Source: Atopobium sp. oral taxon 199 str. F0494
GTDB taxonomy: Bacteria > Actinomycetota > Coriobacteriia > Coriobacteriales > Atopobiaceae
NCBI RefSeq assembly: GCF_000411555.1
Contig: NZ_KE150486.1
Span: 248,001-312,000, forward strand
DNA length: 64,000 nucleotides
Direction: 5' to 3'
Positions within the stretch are counted from its first letter, which is position 1, and each line of letters opens with the position of its first letter. This document shows, piece by piece, positions 35,961-45,611 of the stretch. A model generated the notes under the pieces. It searched no databases. It was given only the letters and a program-made list of their open reading frames with translations, and was not told the DNA's origin. Position numbers and translations under genes: made by a program.

Positions 35961-38648
35961 GTGGAAGAAATGCCCAAGACGTATGACCCTCAGGCTGCTG
36001 AGCCTGAGCTCATTAAAAAATGGATACAAGCCGGCTGCTATGGCCGTAGCAAAGGCACAGAAGATCGCACCGTTGTGATTCCGCCACCTAACGTTACCGG
36101 CATTCTCCACATGGGCCATGCTATGGATGACACCATTCAAGATACGTATATCCGCTACAGCCGCATGCGCGGCTATTCCACGCGTTGGATCCTCGGCACC
36201 GATCACGCGGGCATTGCCACGCAAACAAAGGTCGACAAAAAGCTGAAGTCCGAAGGTATTTCTCGCCTGGAGATTGGTCGCGAGAAGTTCGTTGAAGCCT
36301 GCTGGGACTGGACGCGTGAGTACGGTGGCACCATCGTCGAGCAGATTAAGCGCATGGGCTGCTCCATTGACTTTGACGACGAGAAGTTCACGATGTCGCC
36401 GGAGTATACCCGCGCCGTGCGTAAGGTCTTTGTGGACTGGTATCACAATGGCCTTATCTATCGTGGTAAGCGTATCGTCAACTGGTGCCCTCATTGTGAA
36501 ACGTCCATCTCCGATGACGAGGCGGAATATGCTGACGAGAAGGGCCATCTGTGGTATCTGCGCTATCCGCTGAAAGAGCCTGTCAACGGGATTGACTACA
36601 TTACGGTTGCTACCACACGTCCCGAGACAATGCTTGGCGATACGGGTGTGGCGGTCTCTCCCCAGGATCCCGAGAAGGCTGCTCTGGTAGGTGCGACGGT
36701 CGTGCTGCCCATCGTGGGCCGTGAGATTCCCATTTTTTCGGATTGGCACGTTGATGCCGGCTTTGGTACCGGCTTTGTCAAAGTTACTCCGGCACACGAC
36801 CCCAACGACTTTGCCATGGGGGAGGCGCATGGTCTTGAGAAGATCAACATCTTCGACGAACACGCCGTAGTTGTTGATGGCTACGGTGAGTTTTCCGGCA
36901 TGGATCGCGACCAGGCACGCGAGGCTATCGTAGCCTGGTTTGAGGAGCATGGCCTTCTCGATCACATCGAAGACCTTGAGCACTCCGTCATGCACTGCTA
37001 TCGCTGCGGCACAACGCTTGAGCCATGGCTCTCCGAGCAGTGGTTTGTTGCCGTTGATAAGCTTAAAGAACCTGCTGCACAGGCGGTTCGCAAAGGAGAC
37101 GTAACCTTCCATCCCGAGCGCTGGACACAGACCTATCTCACGTGGATGGATAACCTTCGTGATTGGAACATTTCCCGGCAGCTTTGGTGGGGTCATCGTA
37201 TTCCGGTCTTTTACTGCGACGACTGTGGCTGGCAAGACGCTCTTATGGAGGATACCGATGTCTGTCCCAAGTGTGGCGGCCATCACGTACACCAAGATGA
37301 AGACGTATTGGATACCTGGTTCTCCTCGCAGCTGTGGACTTTTGCCACGCAGGGCTGGCCTGAACATCCCGAGCAGCTGGAAGGCCACCATCCCACAAAG
37401 GTACTGGTAACCGCTCGCGATATCATTGCTCTTTGGGTGGCACGCATGATTATGAGCTCGCTTTACTTTACGCATGAGATTCCGTTTCATGATGTGTACA
37501 TCTACGCCACCATCCTGGCTAAAGACGGCAGCCGCATGTCAAAATCAAAGGGCAACGGCGTAGATCCCATGGATCTTATTGCCAAGTACGGCGCCGATGC
37601 TATGCGTTATAACCTGTTGACGCTTATTACCAACAATCAAGACGTCAAGTTTGACGCCGTTCTTGATAAAAAGACCAAGGAGCTTCTTGAGTCCCCGCGC
37701 ACAGATCAGGCTCGCTCCTTTGTGACCAAGATTTGGAATGCTAGCCGATTTGTGCAGATGAACCTTGATGGGTATCTGCCGGGGGAGCCAAAGGCTAAAA
37801 CGCCGGAAGATGCGTGGATGTTTTCGCGTCTTGCTCGCGTGGTTGCGGAGACGACAGAACAGCTGGAATCCTACGGTTTTGGCGATTATGCCCGCAACAT
37901 CCAGGCATTTTTCTGGAACGATGTCTGCGACTGGTACATTGAGCTTTGCAAGTCTCGGCTTTTGAACGGAGATACTGAAGAGCGCCTTCAAGTTCAGCGA
38001 AACCTTGTATTTGTGTTGGACGTGTCTATGCGCCTTTTGCATCCTGTGATGCCATTTGTGACAGAGAGCGTTTGGGACTCCCTTCCTGCATCGGGCGTGT
38101 TCAACCATGATGCAACGTTTTTGATGACTGCCGAATGGCCAGAACCTCAAGAGCTTGCTCGCTTCATTAATGACGAGGCCGAACATAACTTCTCACTTGC
38201 AAAGACTGTTGTTTCTGCGGCTCGCTCAACGAGGGCGAGGTATCGTTTGTCGCCAAAGACCGAGCTTAAAATGGCGGTTCGCGCAACAGCAAAGGATACT
38301 GCTGCGCTCGAGAGCCAGGTCAGTTTCATGCAAAGCGTCGGTCGCATTTCTGAGTTACACATCGGTTGGGACATACAAAAGCCCGAAGGTTCCGTTTCCG
38401 TTGCTGAAGGTGGCCTTGAACTGTATGTGATTCTGGGCGATCTTGTTGATTTGCAGGCTGAAGCAAAACGTCTTGAGAAAGATCTTGCTTCCGCTGAAAA
38501 AGAGCTTCTCGGCGTCAAACGCACCCTCGCCAACGAGGGCTTTGTTGCCAAGGCCGCACCTGACGTCATCGAGAAGAAGCGTTTGCGCGCCGCTGAGCTT
38601 GAAACCCTTGTGGAACAGTTCAAGAAGCAAATCGCTGATTTTTCGTAA
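35961..38648 (+). CDS. valS: Valyl-tRNA synthetase
   Basis: 895 residues from the GTG at 35961 (MEEMPKTYDPQAAEPEL); an in-frame GTG at 35943 is an alternative. Class I signatures are HMGH in NVTGILHMGHAMDD (about 50) and MSKSKG (about 525). The editing domain lies between them. A small cysteine cluster CDDC...CPKC (about 425-450) suggests a bound zinc. A C-terminal coiled-coil arm (about 835-895) is typical of ValRS. It charges tRNAVal and proofreads Thr. Confidence 0.97.
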   Translation: MEEMPKTYDPQAAEPELIKKWIQAGCYGRSKGTEDRTVVIPPPNVTGILHMGHAMDDTIQDTYIRYSRMRGYSTRWILGTDHAGIATQTKVDKKLKSEGISRLEIGREKFVEACWDWTREYGGTIVEQIKRMGCSIDFDDEKFTMSPEYTRAVRKVFVDWYHNGLIYRGKRIVNWCPHCETSISDDEAEYADEKGHLWYLRYPLKEPVNGIDYITVATTRPETMLGDTGVAVSPQDPEKAALVGATVVLPIVGREIPIFSDWHVDAGFGTGFVKVTPAHDPNDFAMGEAHGLEKINIFDEHAVVVDGYGEFSGMDRDQAREAIVAWFEEHGLLDHIEDLEHSVMHCYRCGTTLEPWLSEQWFVAVDKLKEPAAQAVRKGDVTFHPERWTQTYLTWMDNLRDWNISRQLWWGHRIPVFYCDDCGWQDALMEDTDVCPKCGGHHVHQDEDVLDTWFSSQLWTFATQGWPEHPEQLEGHHPTKVLVTARDIIALWVARMIMSSLYFTHEIPFHDVYIYATILAKDGSRMSKSKGNGVDPMDLIAKYGADAMRYNLLTLITNNQDVKFDAVLDKKTKELLESPRTDQARSFVTKIWNASRFVQMNLDGYLPGEPKAKTPEDAWMFSRLARVVAETTEQLESYGFGDYARNIQAFFWNDVCDWYIELCKSRLLNGDTEERLQVQRNLVFVLDVSMRLLHPVMPFVTESVWDSLPASGVFNHDATFLMTAEWPEPQELARFINDEAEHNFSLAKTVVSAARSTRARYRLSPKTELKMAVRATAKDTAALESQVSFMQSVGRISELHIGWDIQKPEGSVSVAEGGLELYVILGDLVDLQAEAKRLEKDLASAEKELLGVKRTLANEGFVAKAAPDVIEKKRLRAAELETLVEQFKKQIADFS

Positions 38649-38663
38649 ATGAGGTGAGCCGTT

Positions 38664-40337
38664 GTGTCCCAGCACAAGTCTGACATCGAGATTGCCCAAG
38701 AGGCGCCGTTGCTTCCTATTGTTGAGGTAGCGAGAAGAGCTGGCATTTCCGAGAATCTTCTCGAACCCTATGGCCGCTATAAGGCGAAAATCAACTCCCG
38801 CGCACTGGCCGACAAGCCCGCTTGCGGCAAACTTATTTTGGTCACCGCTATCAATCCGACCCCGGCAGGGGAAGGCAAGACAACTACCTCAGTTGGCTTG
38901 GCTGACGCGCTGAATCAAACCGGACACAAAGCAATGCTGGCGCTTCGTGAACCCTCGCTTGGGCCTGTCTTTGGCGTCAAGGGGGGAGCTGCGGGAGGCG
39001 GGTACGCGCAAGTTGTTCCCATGGAGGATATCAATTTGCACTTTACCGGCGATTTTCATGCTATTGGCGCCGCCAACAACCTATGCGCCGCCCTGCTGGA
39101 CAACCATATCAAACAGGGCAATGAGCTGGGAATTGATCCACGCCGCGTGGTGTGGAAACGCTGCGTTGACATGAATGACCGACAACTTCGTCATGTGATG
39201 GACGGACTCGGTGGTATTGCGGACGGGATGCCTCGTGAAGACGGTTTTGATATTACGGTGGCCTCCGAGGTTATGGCGGTGTTCTGCCTCGCGTCTGGCA
39301 TACGTGACCTCAAAGAACGTTTGGGCAGGATGATTGTTGCCTATACCTTTGACAGGCACCCGGTGACAGCTCACGATATCCATGCTGAAGGCGCCATGAC
39401 CGCGCTTTTGAAAGACGCGCTGCTGCCTAATTTGGTGCAGACGCTTGAACATACGCCGGCGCTCGTGCACGGAGGACCCTTCGCCAACATTGCTCACGGA
39501 TGCAACTCTGTGGAGGCGACTCAAACAGCATTGCGCCTGGCGGATTATGTGGTTACCGAGGCGGGCTTTGGGGCCGATTTGGGCGCCGAGAAGTTTCTTG
39601 ATATCAAGTGCCGTGAGGCGAATCTCGCCCCGAATGCGGTGGTGTTGGTGGCTACGGTGCGCGCCCTCAAATACAACGGCGGCGTTGCCCGGGCAGATTT
39701 GGAAGCCGAGAACCTCGCCGCGCTTGAAGCTGGTCTTCCGAACCTGCTCCGTCACGTTGATAACCTTCAGGAGGTCTATGGACTGCCTGTCGTGGTGGCT
39801 ATCAACGCGTTTCCTACAGATACCTCAGCTGAACTGGCACTTATTGAAAAATCGTGCAAAGAGCACGGTGTGAGCGTGGCGCTTTCCGAGGTTTGGGAAA
39901 AAGGTGGTAAAGGGGGCCTGGCGCTGGCAGAAGAAGTGCTTCGCCTGTGCGAGAAGCCCGTTGAGCTTCGGTACGCCTATGACTTGCATGAGAGCCTTGC
40001 GCAGAAAGTTGAGGCTATTGCCACGAGAATCTATCATGCCGATGGCGCCGACTTTACGCCCTCGGCGGCAAAACAGATAAAGCAGCTTGAGGAGCTGGGC
40101 TTTGGGGAACTTCCCGTCTGCATGGCAAAGACGCAGTATTCCTTTAGTGACGACCAGACCAAACTTGGCGCGCCTGAACATTTCCGCATTACCGTGCGAG
40201 ACGTGCGCGTCTCCGCTGGTGCGGGTTTTGTGGTGTGTCTTACCGGCAACATCATGACCATGCCGGGTCTGCCTAAAAAACCCGCAGCGGAAAATATTGA
40301 CGTGCTTGATGACGGACGAATCGTAGGTCTGTTCTGA
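38664..40337 (+). CDS. fhs: Formate-tetrahydrofolate ligase
   Basis: 557 residues from a GTG with GAGGTG upstream. ATP site [18 protein letters not shown] (about 66-82) and [20 protein letters not shown] are hallmark segments. It makes 10-formyl-THF from formate, ATP and THF. It leads a five-gene run (fhs-fchA-folD-folE-folC) with one-base overlaps to fchA and onward. 10-formyl-THF also serves Fmt, encoded near 8 kb. Confidence 0.97.
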   Translation: MSQHKSDIEIAQEAPLLPIVEVARRAGISENLLEPYGRYKAKINSRALADKPACGKLILVTAINPTPAGEGKTTTSVGLADALNQTGHKAMLALREPSLGPVFGVKGGAAGGGYAQVVPMEDINLHFTGDFHAIGAANNLCAALLDNHIKQGNELGIDPRRVVWKRCVDMNDRQLRHVMDGLGGIADGMPREDGFDITVASEVMAVFCLASGIRDLKERLGRMIVAYTFDRHPVTAHDIHAEGAMTALLKDALLPNLVQTLEHTPALVHGGPFANIAHGCNSVEATQTALRLADYVVTEAGFGADLGAEKFLDIKCREANLAPNAVVLVATVRALKYNGGVARADLEAENLAALEAGLPNLLRHVDNLQEVYGLPVVVAINAFPTDTSAELALIEKSCKEHGVSVALSEVWEKGGKGGLALAEEVLRLCEKPVELRYAYDLHESLAQKVEAIATRIYHADGADFTPSAAKQIKQLEELGFGELPVCMAKTQYSFSDDQTKLGAPEHFRITVRDVRVSAGAGFVVCLTGNIMTMPGLPKKPAAENIDVLDDGRIVGLF

Positions 40338-40990
40338 TGACGATTCCTGAAAGACCCGAAGAAGTCAATTTCACAAGCTATACCTGTGAAGAGTACGCGC
40401 AACATCTTGCCGCCCGGGAACCCATTCCCGGAGGTGGTGGTGCGGCGGCAATGACTGGCGCTTTGGGAATCGCGTTGGCATCTATGGCCGGCGCCTTTGC
40501 GGTGGGCAAGCCCCGTTATGCCGCCTATGAAAAAGACTTGGTTTCCCACAGCGCCCGCGCTGAGCGTCTGCGCCGGGAACTTCTTGAACTGGTCAATGAG
40601 GATTCACGTCAGTTTCTTTTGGTGTCTGACGCTTTTGCCATCTCCAAGGATGACCCTTCTCGAGCTCAACGTATTGAAGAGGCACTCATAGCGGCCGCTA
40701 AACCGCCTCTCAGGGTTATGGAAGTCATTTGTGAAACCATTGCGCTGCTTGAAGAAATGCAGGTCAAAGGTTCACGACTCTTGCTCTCCGACGTCGGCTG
40801 CGGTGCGGCGCTTTCACGCGGCGCTCTGGAAGCGGCCTCTCATACCGTCTTTGTCAACACGCGCTCAATGCAAGACCGTGCGTATGCGGCATCGGTTAAC
40901 GAACAAGCCACGGCTCTCATGGACACATGGATTCCGCGTGCGGAAGCTTTGAGCCGTCATGTGAGCAAGCATTTGCAAGGGGAGGCATAA
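40337..40990 (+). CDS. fchA: Cyclodeaminase/cyclohydrolase (FchA) family protein
   Basis: 217 residues, all-helical FTCD_C-type domain: TCEEYAQHLAAREPIPGGGG, GALGIALASMAGAF, DVGCGAALSRGALEAA and VNTRSM. Relatives act as formimidoyl-THF cyclodeaminase or as methenyl-THF cyclohydrolase. Here it sits between fhs and a folD that lacks cyclohydrolase residues, so the cyclohydrolase role is the better guess. The start overlaps the fhs stop by one base and the end overlaps folD by one base. Confidence 0.88.
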   Translation: MTIPERPEEVNFTSYTCEEYAQHLAAREPIPGGGGAAAMTGALGIALASMAGAFAVGKPRYAAYEKDLVSHSARAERLRRELLELVNEDSRQFLLVSDAFAISKDDPSRAQRIEEALIAAAKPPLRVMEVICETIALLEEMQVKGSRLLLSDVGCGAALSRGALEAASHTVFVNTRSMQDRAYAASVNEQATALMDTWIPRAEALSRHVSKHLQGEA

Positions 40991-41913
40991 TGGCCGAAGA
41001 GTTGCGTGGCGCTCCCGTTGCCGCGGCGCTTACGGAAGCGCTTTCCATTCGAGCTGCCGCTCTGGCCGAGCGGGGGATACTTCCTACGCTGGCCATACTT
41101 CGTCTTGGCGAACGCGCTGACGATCTGGCCTATGAGCGGGCAGCCCTCAAACGTGCCGAGAAGATTGGCATTGCCGTGAGACAGATAGCGCTTTCACGCA
41201 ATGCGTCGCAGCACGACGTTGACGAGACAATCCGTGATATTTCTTCGGACCCGCACATTCACGCCTGCCTGCCCCTGCGACCGTTTCCAAAAATGATTGA
41301 CGAGGCAGGTGCTTTCGCACTCCTTTCTCCGAGCAAAGACGTTGATTGTGCCACCGATTCAATGCTGCTTGCCACGCTTACCGGAAGACCTGATGCGCTG
41401 GCGCCCTGCACGGCCGAGGCGGTTATCGCCATACTTGACTATTACGGTATTGAGATTACCGGCGCTCGTGTTGCGGTTGTAGGCCGCTCAAACGTCATTG
41501 GCCGTCCCATAGCGGCGCTTTTGACTGCGCGTGACGCTACTGTGACGGTGTGTCATAGCCGCACCGTTGATGTGTCGGCCATTACCCGCGAAGCGGAAGT
41601 GCTCGTGGTGGCCGCAGGCCAAGCTCACATGATCGGTGCTAACCACGTTTCTTCCGGTCAGACAGTCATTGACGTAGGTATCAACTGGGATGAAAAATCG
41701 CAAAGACTTGTCGGCGATGTTGATACGGAGGCAATCAAAGATATTGTGGCTGCCTATACGCCTGTTCCTGGTGGCGTCGGCAGCGTGACCACCGCTATTC
41801 TCGCCAAACACGTCATTGAAGCCGCGGAAAGAGCCGCGGAGAAAGCGACGAGAGCGGCGAGAGTCGCGCATGGGACAGCGGAAAGGACGGAAGCCTCGTG
41901 GCGGAAACGATAG
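40990..41913 (+). CDS. folD: FolD-type methylene-THF dehydrogenase, probably without cyclohydrolase activity
   Basis: 307 residues from the ATG at 40990. NADP-fold features are normal: [18 protein letters not shown] and [16 protein letters not shown]. In the catalytic domain the Tyr is present (Y48), but the Lys four residues later (E. coli K54) is Ala52. The Gln of the VQLPLP block (E. coli Q98) is Leu96, while the Asp of KDVD is kept (D119). The spacing 52-96-119 matches 54-98-121 exactly, so the alignment is secure. K and Q are the cyclohydrolase residues. The last ~28 residues are a basic, repeat-derived tail. The 3' end overlaps folE by 16 bases. Confidence 0.92.
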   Translation: MAEELRGAPVAAALTEALSIRAAALAERGILPTLAILRLGERADDLAYERAALKRAEKIGIAVRQIALSRNASQHDVDETIRDISSDPHIHACLPLRPFPKMIDEAGAFALLSPSKDVDCATDSMLLATLTGRPDALAPCTAEAVIAILDYYGIEITGARVAVVGRSNVIGRPIAALLTARDATVTVCHSRTVDVSAITREAEVLVVAAGQAHMIGANHVSSGQTVIDVGINWDEKSQRLVGDVDTEAIKDIVAAYTPVPGGVGSVTTAILAKHVIEAAERAAEKATRAARVAHGTAERTEASWRKR

Positions 41914-42506
41914 AAGGAACCGACAACACTGCGGAGTTTGCCCCTCTTGACCAGGCACGCGTTCGCGCTGCGGTCAAGGAGTTTCTCGTGGCTATTGGCG
42001 AGGATCCCGAGCGCGAAGGACTTCTCGAGACACCCGACAGGGTCGCCCGCGCGTGCGCGGAGCTCTTCAGCGGTATGCAGGAAGATCCTGCCGCTCATTT
42101 GCGCAAGCAATTCCACGAAGAGGGCAACCACGAGATGGTGATCGTTCGCGATATCCCATTTTCCTCTACGTGCGAACATCATATTTTACCGTTTGTTGGC
42201 AAGGCGCACGTTTGCTACATCCCTAAAGGAGGCCGCATTACAGGACTTTCAAAAATTGCCCGCTGCGTGATGGGGTATTCTCGCCGTCTGCAGGTGCAGG
42301 AGCGTCTTTGCGGCCAGGTGGCCGACGCTATGATGAGCGAACTTGATCCGCTGGGCGTGCTGGTGGTAATGGAAGCCGAACACACCTGTATGACTATGCG
42401 TGGCGTCAGAAGCGCAGGCGCACTGACGCTCACCTCGGCGGTCAGAGGTATTTTCAAGGACAACGAGAAGACCCGCGCTGAAGCTATGCGTCTTTTGGGT
42501 CTGTAG
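41898..42506 (+). CDS. folE: GTP cyclohydrolase I
   Basis: 202 residues from a GTG inside the folD tail. The zinc/active-site segment [20 protein letters not shown] (about 92-111) and [11 protein letters not shown] (about 155) carry the Cys and His ligands; [10 protein letters not shown] is also typical. It makes 7,8-dihydroneopterin triphosphate for folate. No folB, folK or folP is present in this window. The 5' overlap implies translational coupling with folD. Confidence 0.96.
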   Translation: MAETIEGTDNTAEFAPLDQARVRAAVKEFLVAIGEDPEREGLLETPDRVARACAELFSGMQEDPAAHLRKQFHEEGNHEMVIVRDIPFSSTCEHHILPFVGKAHVCYIPKGGRITGLSKIARCVMGYSRRLQVQERLCGQVADAMMSELDPLGVLVVMEAEHTCMTMRGVRSAGALTLTSAVRGIFKDNEKTRAEAMRLLGL

Positions 42507-42514
42507 GGAGTTTC

Positions 42515-43933
42515 ATGTCGTATCATGTACCGTTTGAGTTAAGCGACTACACCTATGATGAAGCCGTGGCCGTACTTCAGGCTACCAAGAAATTCGGCAT
42601 CCAGCCTTTACTTGAATCCGTTGTGGACATGCTGTCTGAATTGGGAAATCCTGACGCGTGCTTCAAGAGTGTGCAGATCGCGGGTACTAACGGTAAGACT
42701 TCAACGTCTCGCTACACGGCGGCGTTTTTACGCGAAGAAGGTCTTAAGACAGCGCTCTATACCTCTCCTGAGCTGGTGAGTCTTACCGAACGCATGGAGG
42801 TAGAGGGCGTCCCTGTGACAAAAGCGGTGTTTGGGCATGGCATTGCGGCGGCCGTTACCGCAGGCAGACGCGTGAATAACGCGCGCGCCACTGCAGGTAA
42901 ACGCCCCTATGACATTACCGAGTTTGACCTGCTGACGGTAGCCGCGCTTACGATTTTCGCAGAAGCCGATATTGATGTTGCGGTGTTGGAATGCGGCATG
43001 GGCGGCCGTTGGGACGCTACATCGGCGGCGCAAAACATCGTCTCCGTAGCCGTTACTGGTATAGGACTTGATCACACACGCATTCTAGGCGATACGCTTG
43101 AAAAAATCGCAGGCGAGAAGGCCGCTATCATCAAACGCGGACGCACCTGCGTGCTTGGCGTTGGAACGGCGACACCTGCCAGTGTTGAAGAGGTCTTTCT
43201 TTCCCGCGCCGCTGAAGAGGGCGTAGCGCCGACGCTGCTTCGCGCGGCCGACGCCCGCGATGTGGCAGGGGAGATGCAGGAAGGTATTGTGCAACGGCAT
43301 GCCAACCTTCCGCTTGCAACCTTTGCCGTCACCAAGCGCCCCGCGCGCCTGGGCTTTCCGCTTGAACTGACGCTAACAACGCCTCGTGCTGTTTATGCGG
43401 ATCTCGCGACACTTAAGCCCGGCTATCAAGCGGCAAACATCGCGCTGGCTCTCTGTGTGGCCGAAGATTTTCTCGGTCGGCCACTCAACGCGGACAAGGC
43501 GTATACCGCTGCAATCAGCTGTCCTACGCCCGGCCGCTTTCAGCTGCTGCGTCCAGATCCACTAGTACTTATTGACGCGGCGCATAACCCGCAGTCGGTA
43601 GCAACGTTCCTCTCGGCTATTCGCGCTTTTGAGCCCGATGTGCATCGACGTCCTAAACTTTTGACGGCTGTCTTGGCTGATAAGGATGTTCGCGGTATCG
43701 CCAATCTTCTAGCCAAGGAGTTTCCCGCCGTGATAGTGACGCAAACGGCGTCAAAGCGCGCACTTCCGGCCGAAGAGCTCGCGGAGATATATAGAGAGCT
43801 TGGAGTGCAGGTGGAGTCCGTCTTTCCTACGGTAGGCGCCGCCGTGCGCGCTCTTAAGCATGAGTCATATGTGGCTTGTGGCACCATTACACTGGCGGGA
43901 GAAGTGACAGCGCTTGTGGGAGATTTTGCCTGA
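42515..43933 (+). CDS. folC: Folylpolyglutamate synthase/dihydrofolate synthase
   Basis: 472 residues. Mur-ligase-like ATP site QIAGTNGKTSTSRYTAAFL (about 54), YTSPELVSLTERM, ECGMGGRWDATS (about 152) and DAAHNPQSV (about 353) identify FolC. It glutamylates folates and may also join dihydropteroate and Glu. It closes the one-carbon/folate run, eight bases after folE. No clear terminator follows. Confidence 0.93.
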   Translation: MSYHVPFELSDYTYDEAVAVLQATKKFGIQPLLESVVDMLSELGNPDACFKSVQIAGTNGKTSTSRYTAAFLREEGLKTALYTSPELVSLTERMEVEGVPVTKAVFGHGIAAAVTAGRRVNNARATAGKRPYDITEFDLLTVAALTIFAEADIDVAVLECGMGGRWDATSAAQNIVSVAVTGIGLDHTRILGDTLEKIAGEKAAIIKRGRTCVLGVGTATPASVEEVFLSRAAEEGVAPTLLRAADARDVAGEMQEGIVQRHANLPLATFAVTKRPARLGFPLELTLTTPRAVYADLATLKPGYQAANIALALCVAEDFLGRPLNADKAYTAAISCPTPGRFQLLRPDPLVLIDAAHNPQSVATFLSAIRAFEPDVHRRPKLLTAVLADKDVRGIANLLAKEFPAVIVTQTASKRALPAEELAEIYRELGVQVESVFPTVGAAVRALKHESYVACGTITLAGEVTALVGDFA

Positions 43934-43985
43934 GGGACATCCAACGCGTAAGTGCAGTTCATGGATTGAAAATACGCAAAAATGT

Positions 43986-43991
43986 TATAAT
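43986..43991 (+). promoter_or_regulatory. Putative -10 box upstream of an orphan gene
   Basis: TATAAT 42 bases before the ATG at 44034. The nearest TTGAAA (43966-43971) is only 14 bases away, so the -35 is uncertain. Confidence 0.35.
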
Positions 43992-44033
43992 CCGCAACGT
44001 TGTAAAAAACAGTACCTAAGATTGGACATTGAA

Positions 44034-44552
44034 ATGGGATTATTCGATTTATTTGGAGGAAGTAAAAAAGCAACCGAGCTGGATGCGGCAAGAAGTGACG
44101 AAAATAAAAAGCTCATGAGAGAAATTTTTGATAAAAAAATCGATAACGGCTCGGAGTATGCAATAGTCTATGCGTATTCAGAAGATATCGGCGGAGCTAA
44201 CTTTGCTGTAATTCGCACGGTTTCTTATAAATACCGAAACTTTATACTTGGTTATAGGGAAAGCGACCTAAGCCTGGTTTTTCTTGAAGTCAGTCCTGAT
44301 TTGAGTCAGGTTGGTGAAGCGCTTGCATATAAACCGCAGGATGTGAAGAGAAAGAACTTTGTAAAAATGGCAGGCTCGTATTATCTCCAATACGGAAGCT
44401 CATTTAAAAAGGAATTCTTCAATTTCTTTGTTCCGGAAACAATTGACGACATCCTTAATCTCGATTGGTACGATGAGGAAACATTTGCCTATGTTGACCA
44501 GCGAGAAGAGCACAGCAGCTGGGTTGCGTTTTGGAATAAATTTTGTAAATAA
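44034..44552 (+). CDS. Unrecognised AT-rich cytoplasmic protein
   Basis: 172 residues starting MGLFDLFGGSKKATELDAAR. I do not recognise a family. The N-terminal GLFDLFGG is a small amphipathic start seen in many unrelated proteins. There is no signal peptide or membrane helix; the C-terminal half is aromatic-rich (KKEFFNFFVPETIDDILNLD). Codon use is clearly more AT-rich than folC upstream and thrS downstream, which suggests transfer. A TATAAT lies upstream but the ribosome-binding site is weak. It may be co-transcribed with the small membrane protein 13 bases downstream. Confidence 0.65.
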   Translation: MGLFDLFGGSKKATELDAARSDENKKLMREIFDKKIDNGSEYAIVYAYSEDIGGANFAVIRTVSYKYRNFILGYRESDLSLVFLEVSPDLSQVGEALAYKPQDVKRKNFVKMAGSYYLQYGSSFKKEFFNFFVPETIDDILNLDWYDEETFAYVDQREEHSSWVAFWNKFCK

Positions 44553-44565
44553 ACGGTGAAGCATA

Positions 44566-44787
44566 ATGCGTATGGCGCCAAATTATGTGGTAGCTTTTAT
44601 GGCTGCTGCTTTCTTGATTTATAGCTATGTACAGATAACCGTTAAAAAGGCTGAGGTTCACAACGGATGCCTTCATGGAATAGTGGTTATAATTGCAGTT
44701 CTCCTGCTGGGAATGTCCCTTTATGGAATTGTATGTGCTATTCCTTTAGGGGAAGTGCAGCTTCAAATAGAACGCAGCTTCAGGTAA
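44566..44787 (+). CDS. Small predicted membrane protein
   Basis: 73 residues with two hydrophobic helices (about 6-25 and 38-60) joined by a short polar loop. No family recognised. It begins 13 bases after the preceding orphan gene and shares its AT-rich composition, so the two may be a transferred pair. No strong Shine-Dalgarno is visible. Confidence 0.5.
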   Translation: MRMAPNYVVAFMAAAFLIYSYVQITVKKAEVHNGCLHGIVVIIAVLLLGMSLYGIVCAIPLGEVQLQIERSFR

Positions 44788-44983
44788 AAAGCTCACCTTA
44801 TAGAGACTCCTCGTGCATCGCTTCGGGTTTATCCGAGTCATGACCGAAGTCTCCAATTTATACGCAGATTCTTTATTCTTGTGACTATCCGCTCTATTTT
44901 GGTTTACGATAGATGCGCTTGTGGTTCTCATTCCATACCCGTAGCCCGCCACAGCTTCGAATCGATTCTAAGGAGTTCCCGAG

Positions 44984-45415
44984 ATGCAGGAAATTCTCGA
45001 CCAGATCATCACCCCTGAGGTTCGTATGGTTCTCTACCTCATGGTCATCTGCGTGGTTATGCTTTACATCCTTTCCATTATCTACGTCATTCGCGACGCT
45101 CAACGCCGCGGCGCTGAGCCATGGTGGATGTGGGCGGTTATCTCGGTCGTTCCTATCGTGGGTCTTCTGGCGTATGTCATTTTGCGTCCTAGCAGCTACC
45201 TCATTGACCGTGAGGAGCAAGACTTGGACATCGCCCTTCGTGAGCATCAGCTTTCGCACTACGGCATTTGTCCCAAGTGCTCGGCTCCTATTGACCGCGA
45301 CTTTATCGTGTGTCCTATCTGCAACACGCAGGTACGCAATGTGTGTCCAACCTGCCACCGTCCGCTCAATGCGGATTGGAAGGTCTGCCCGTATTGCCGT
45401 ACGCGCATTCAGTAA
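44984..45415 (+). CDS. Membrane protein with PLDc_N-like helices and double zinc ribbon
   Basis: 143 residues; AAGGAG lies upstream. Two membrane helices (about 13-35 and 48-66) with the sequence YVIRDAQRRGAEPWWMWAVI between them resemble the phospholipase-D N-terminal membrane module. The soluble C-terminus carries two zinc ribbons, CPKC...CPIC and CPTC...CPYC. A sensor or scaffold role is possible but unknown. Confidence 0.8.
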   Translation: MQEILDQIITPEVRMVLYLMVICVVMLYILSIIYVIRDAQRRGAEPWWMWAVISVVPIVGLLAYVILRPSSYLIDREEQDLDIALREHQLSHYGICPKCSAPIDRDFIVCPICNTQVRNVCPTCHRPLNADWKVCPYCRTRIQ

Positions 45416-45456
45416 GCGCATATGTTCTTACACGTACGACTGACAGAGACTATCGA

Positions 45457-45496
45457 GGCGTCTGCCCGCAGTTCTTTTACAGGCTGGGCAGGCGCC
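45457..45496 (+). promoter_or_regulatory. Hairpin in the thrS leader
   Basis: Stem GGCGTCTGCCC (45457-45467) pairs with GGGCAGGCGCC (45486-45496) with one G-T, over an 18-base loop. It lies 115 bases before thrS. No T-run and no T-box consensus were seen, so an attenuator or leader structure is only a possibility. Confidence 0.4.
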
Positions 45497-45611
45497 GTTA
45501 TGTATGCCTGCTCAGACTTCGCGCCCTTCTCGCCAAAGCTTGTTCAAACTCTTTGATACTGCGAATATCGCGTGATATTGCGAGAAAAGTACTACCTAAG
45601 GAAGGTTTCAT

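Noticed and set aside
35934..37490. Long open frame (518 codons) on the minus strand
   Set aside because: It is entirely antisense to valS, has no ribosome-binding site, and its translation shows no family features. Synonymous-site bias of valS explains it.
45416..45611. T-box leader for thrS
   Set aside because: No T-box consensus, specifier loop or terminator/antiterminator pair was found; only a hairpin without a T-run.
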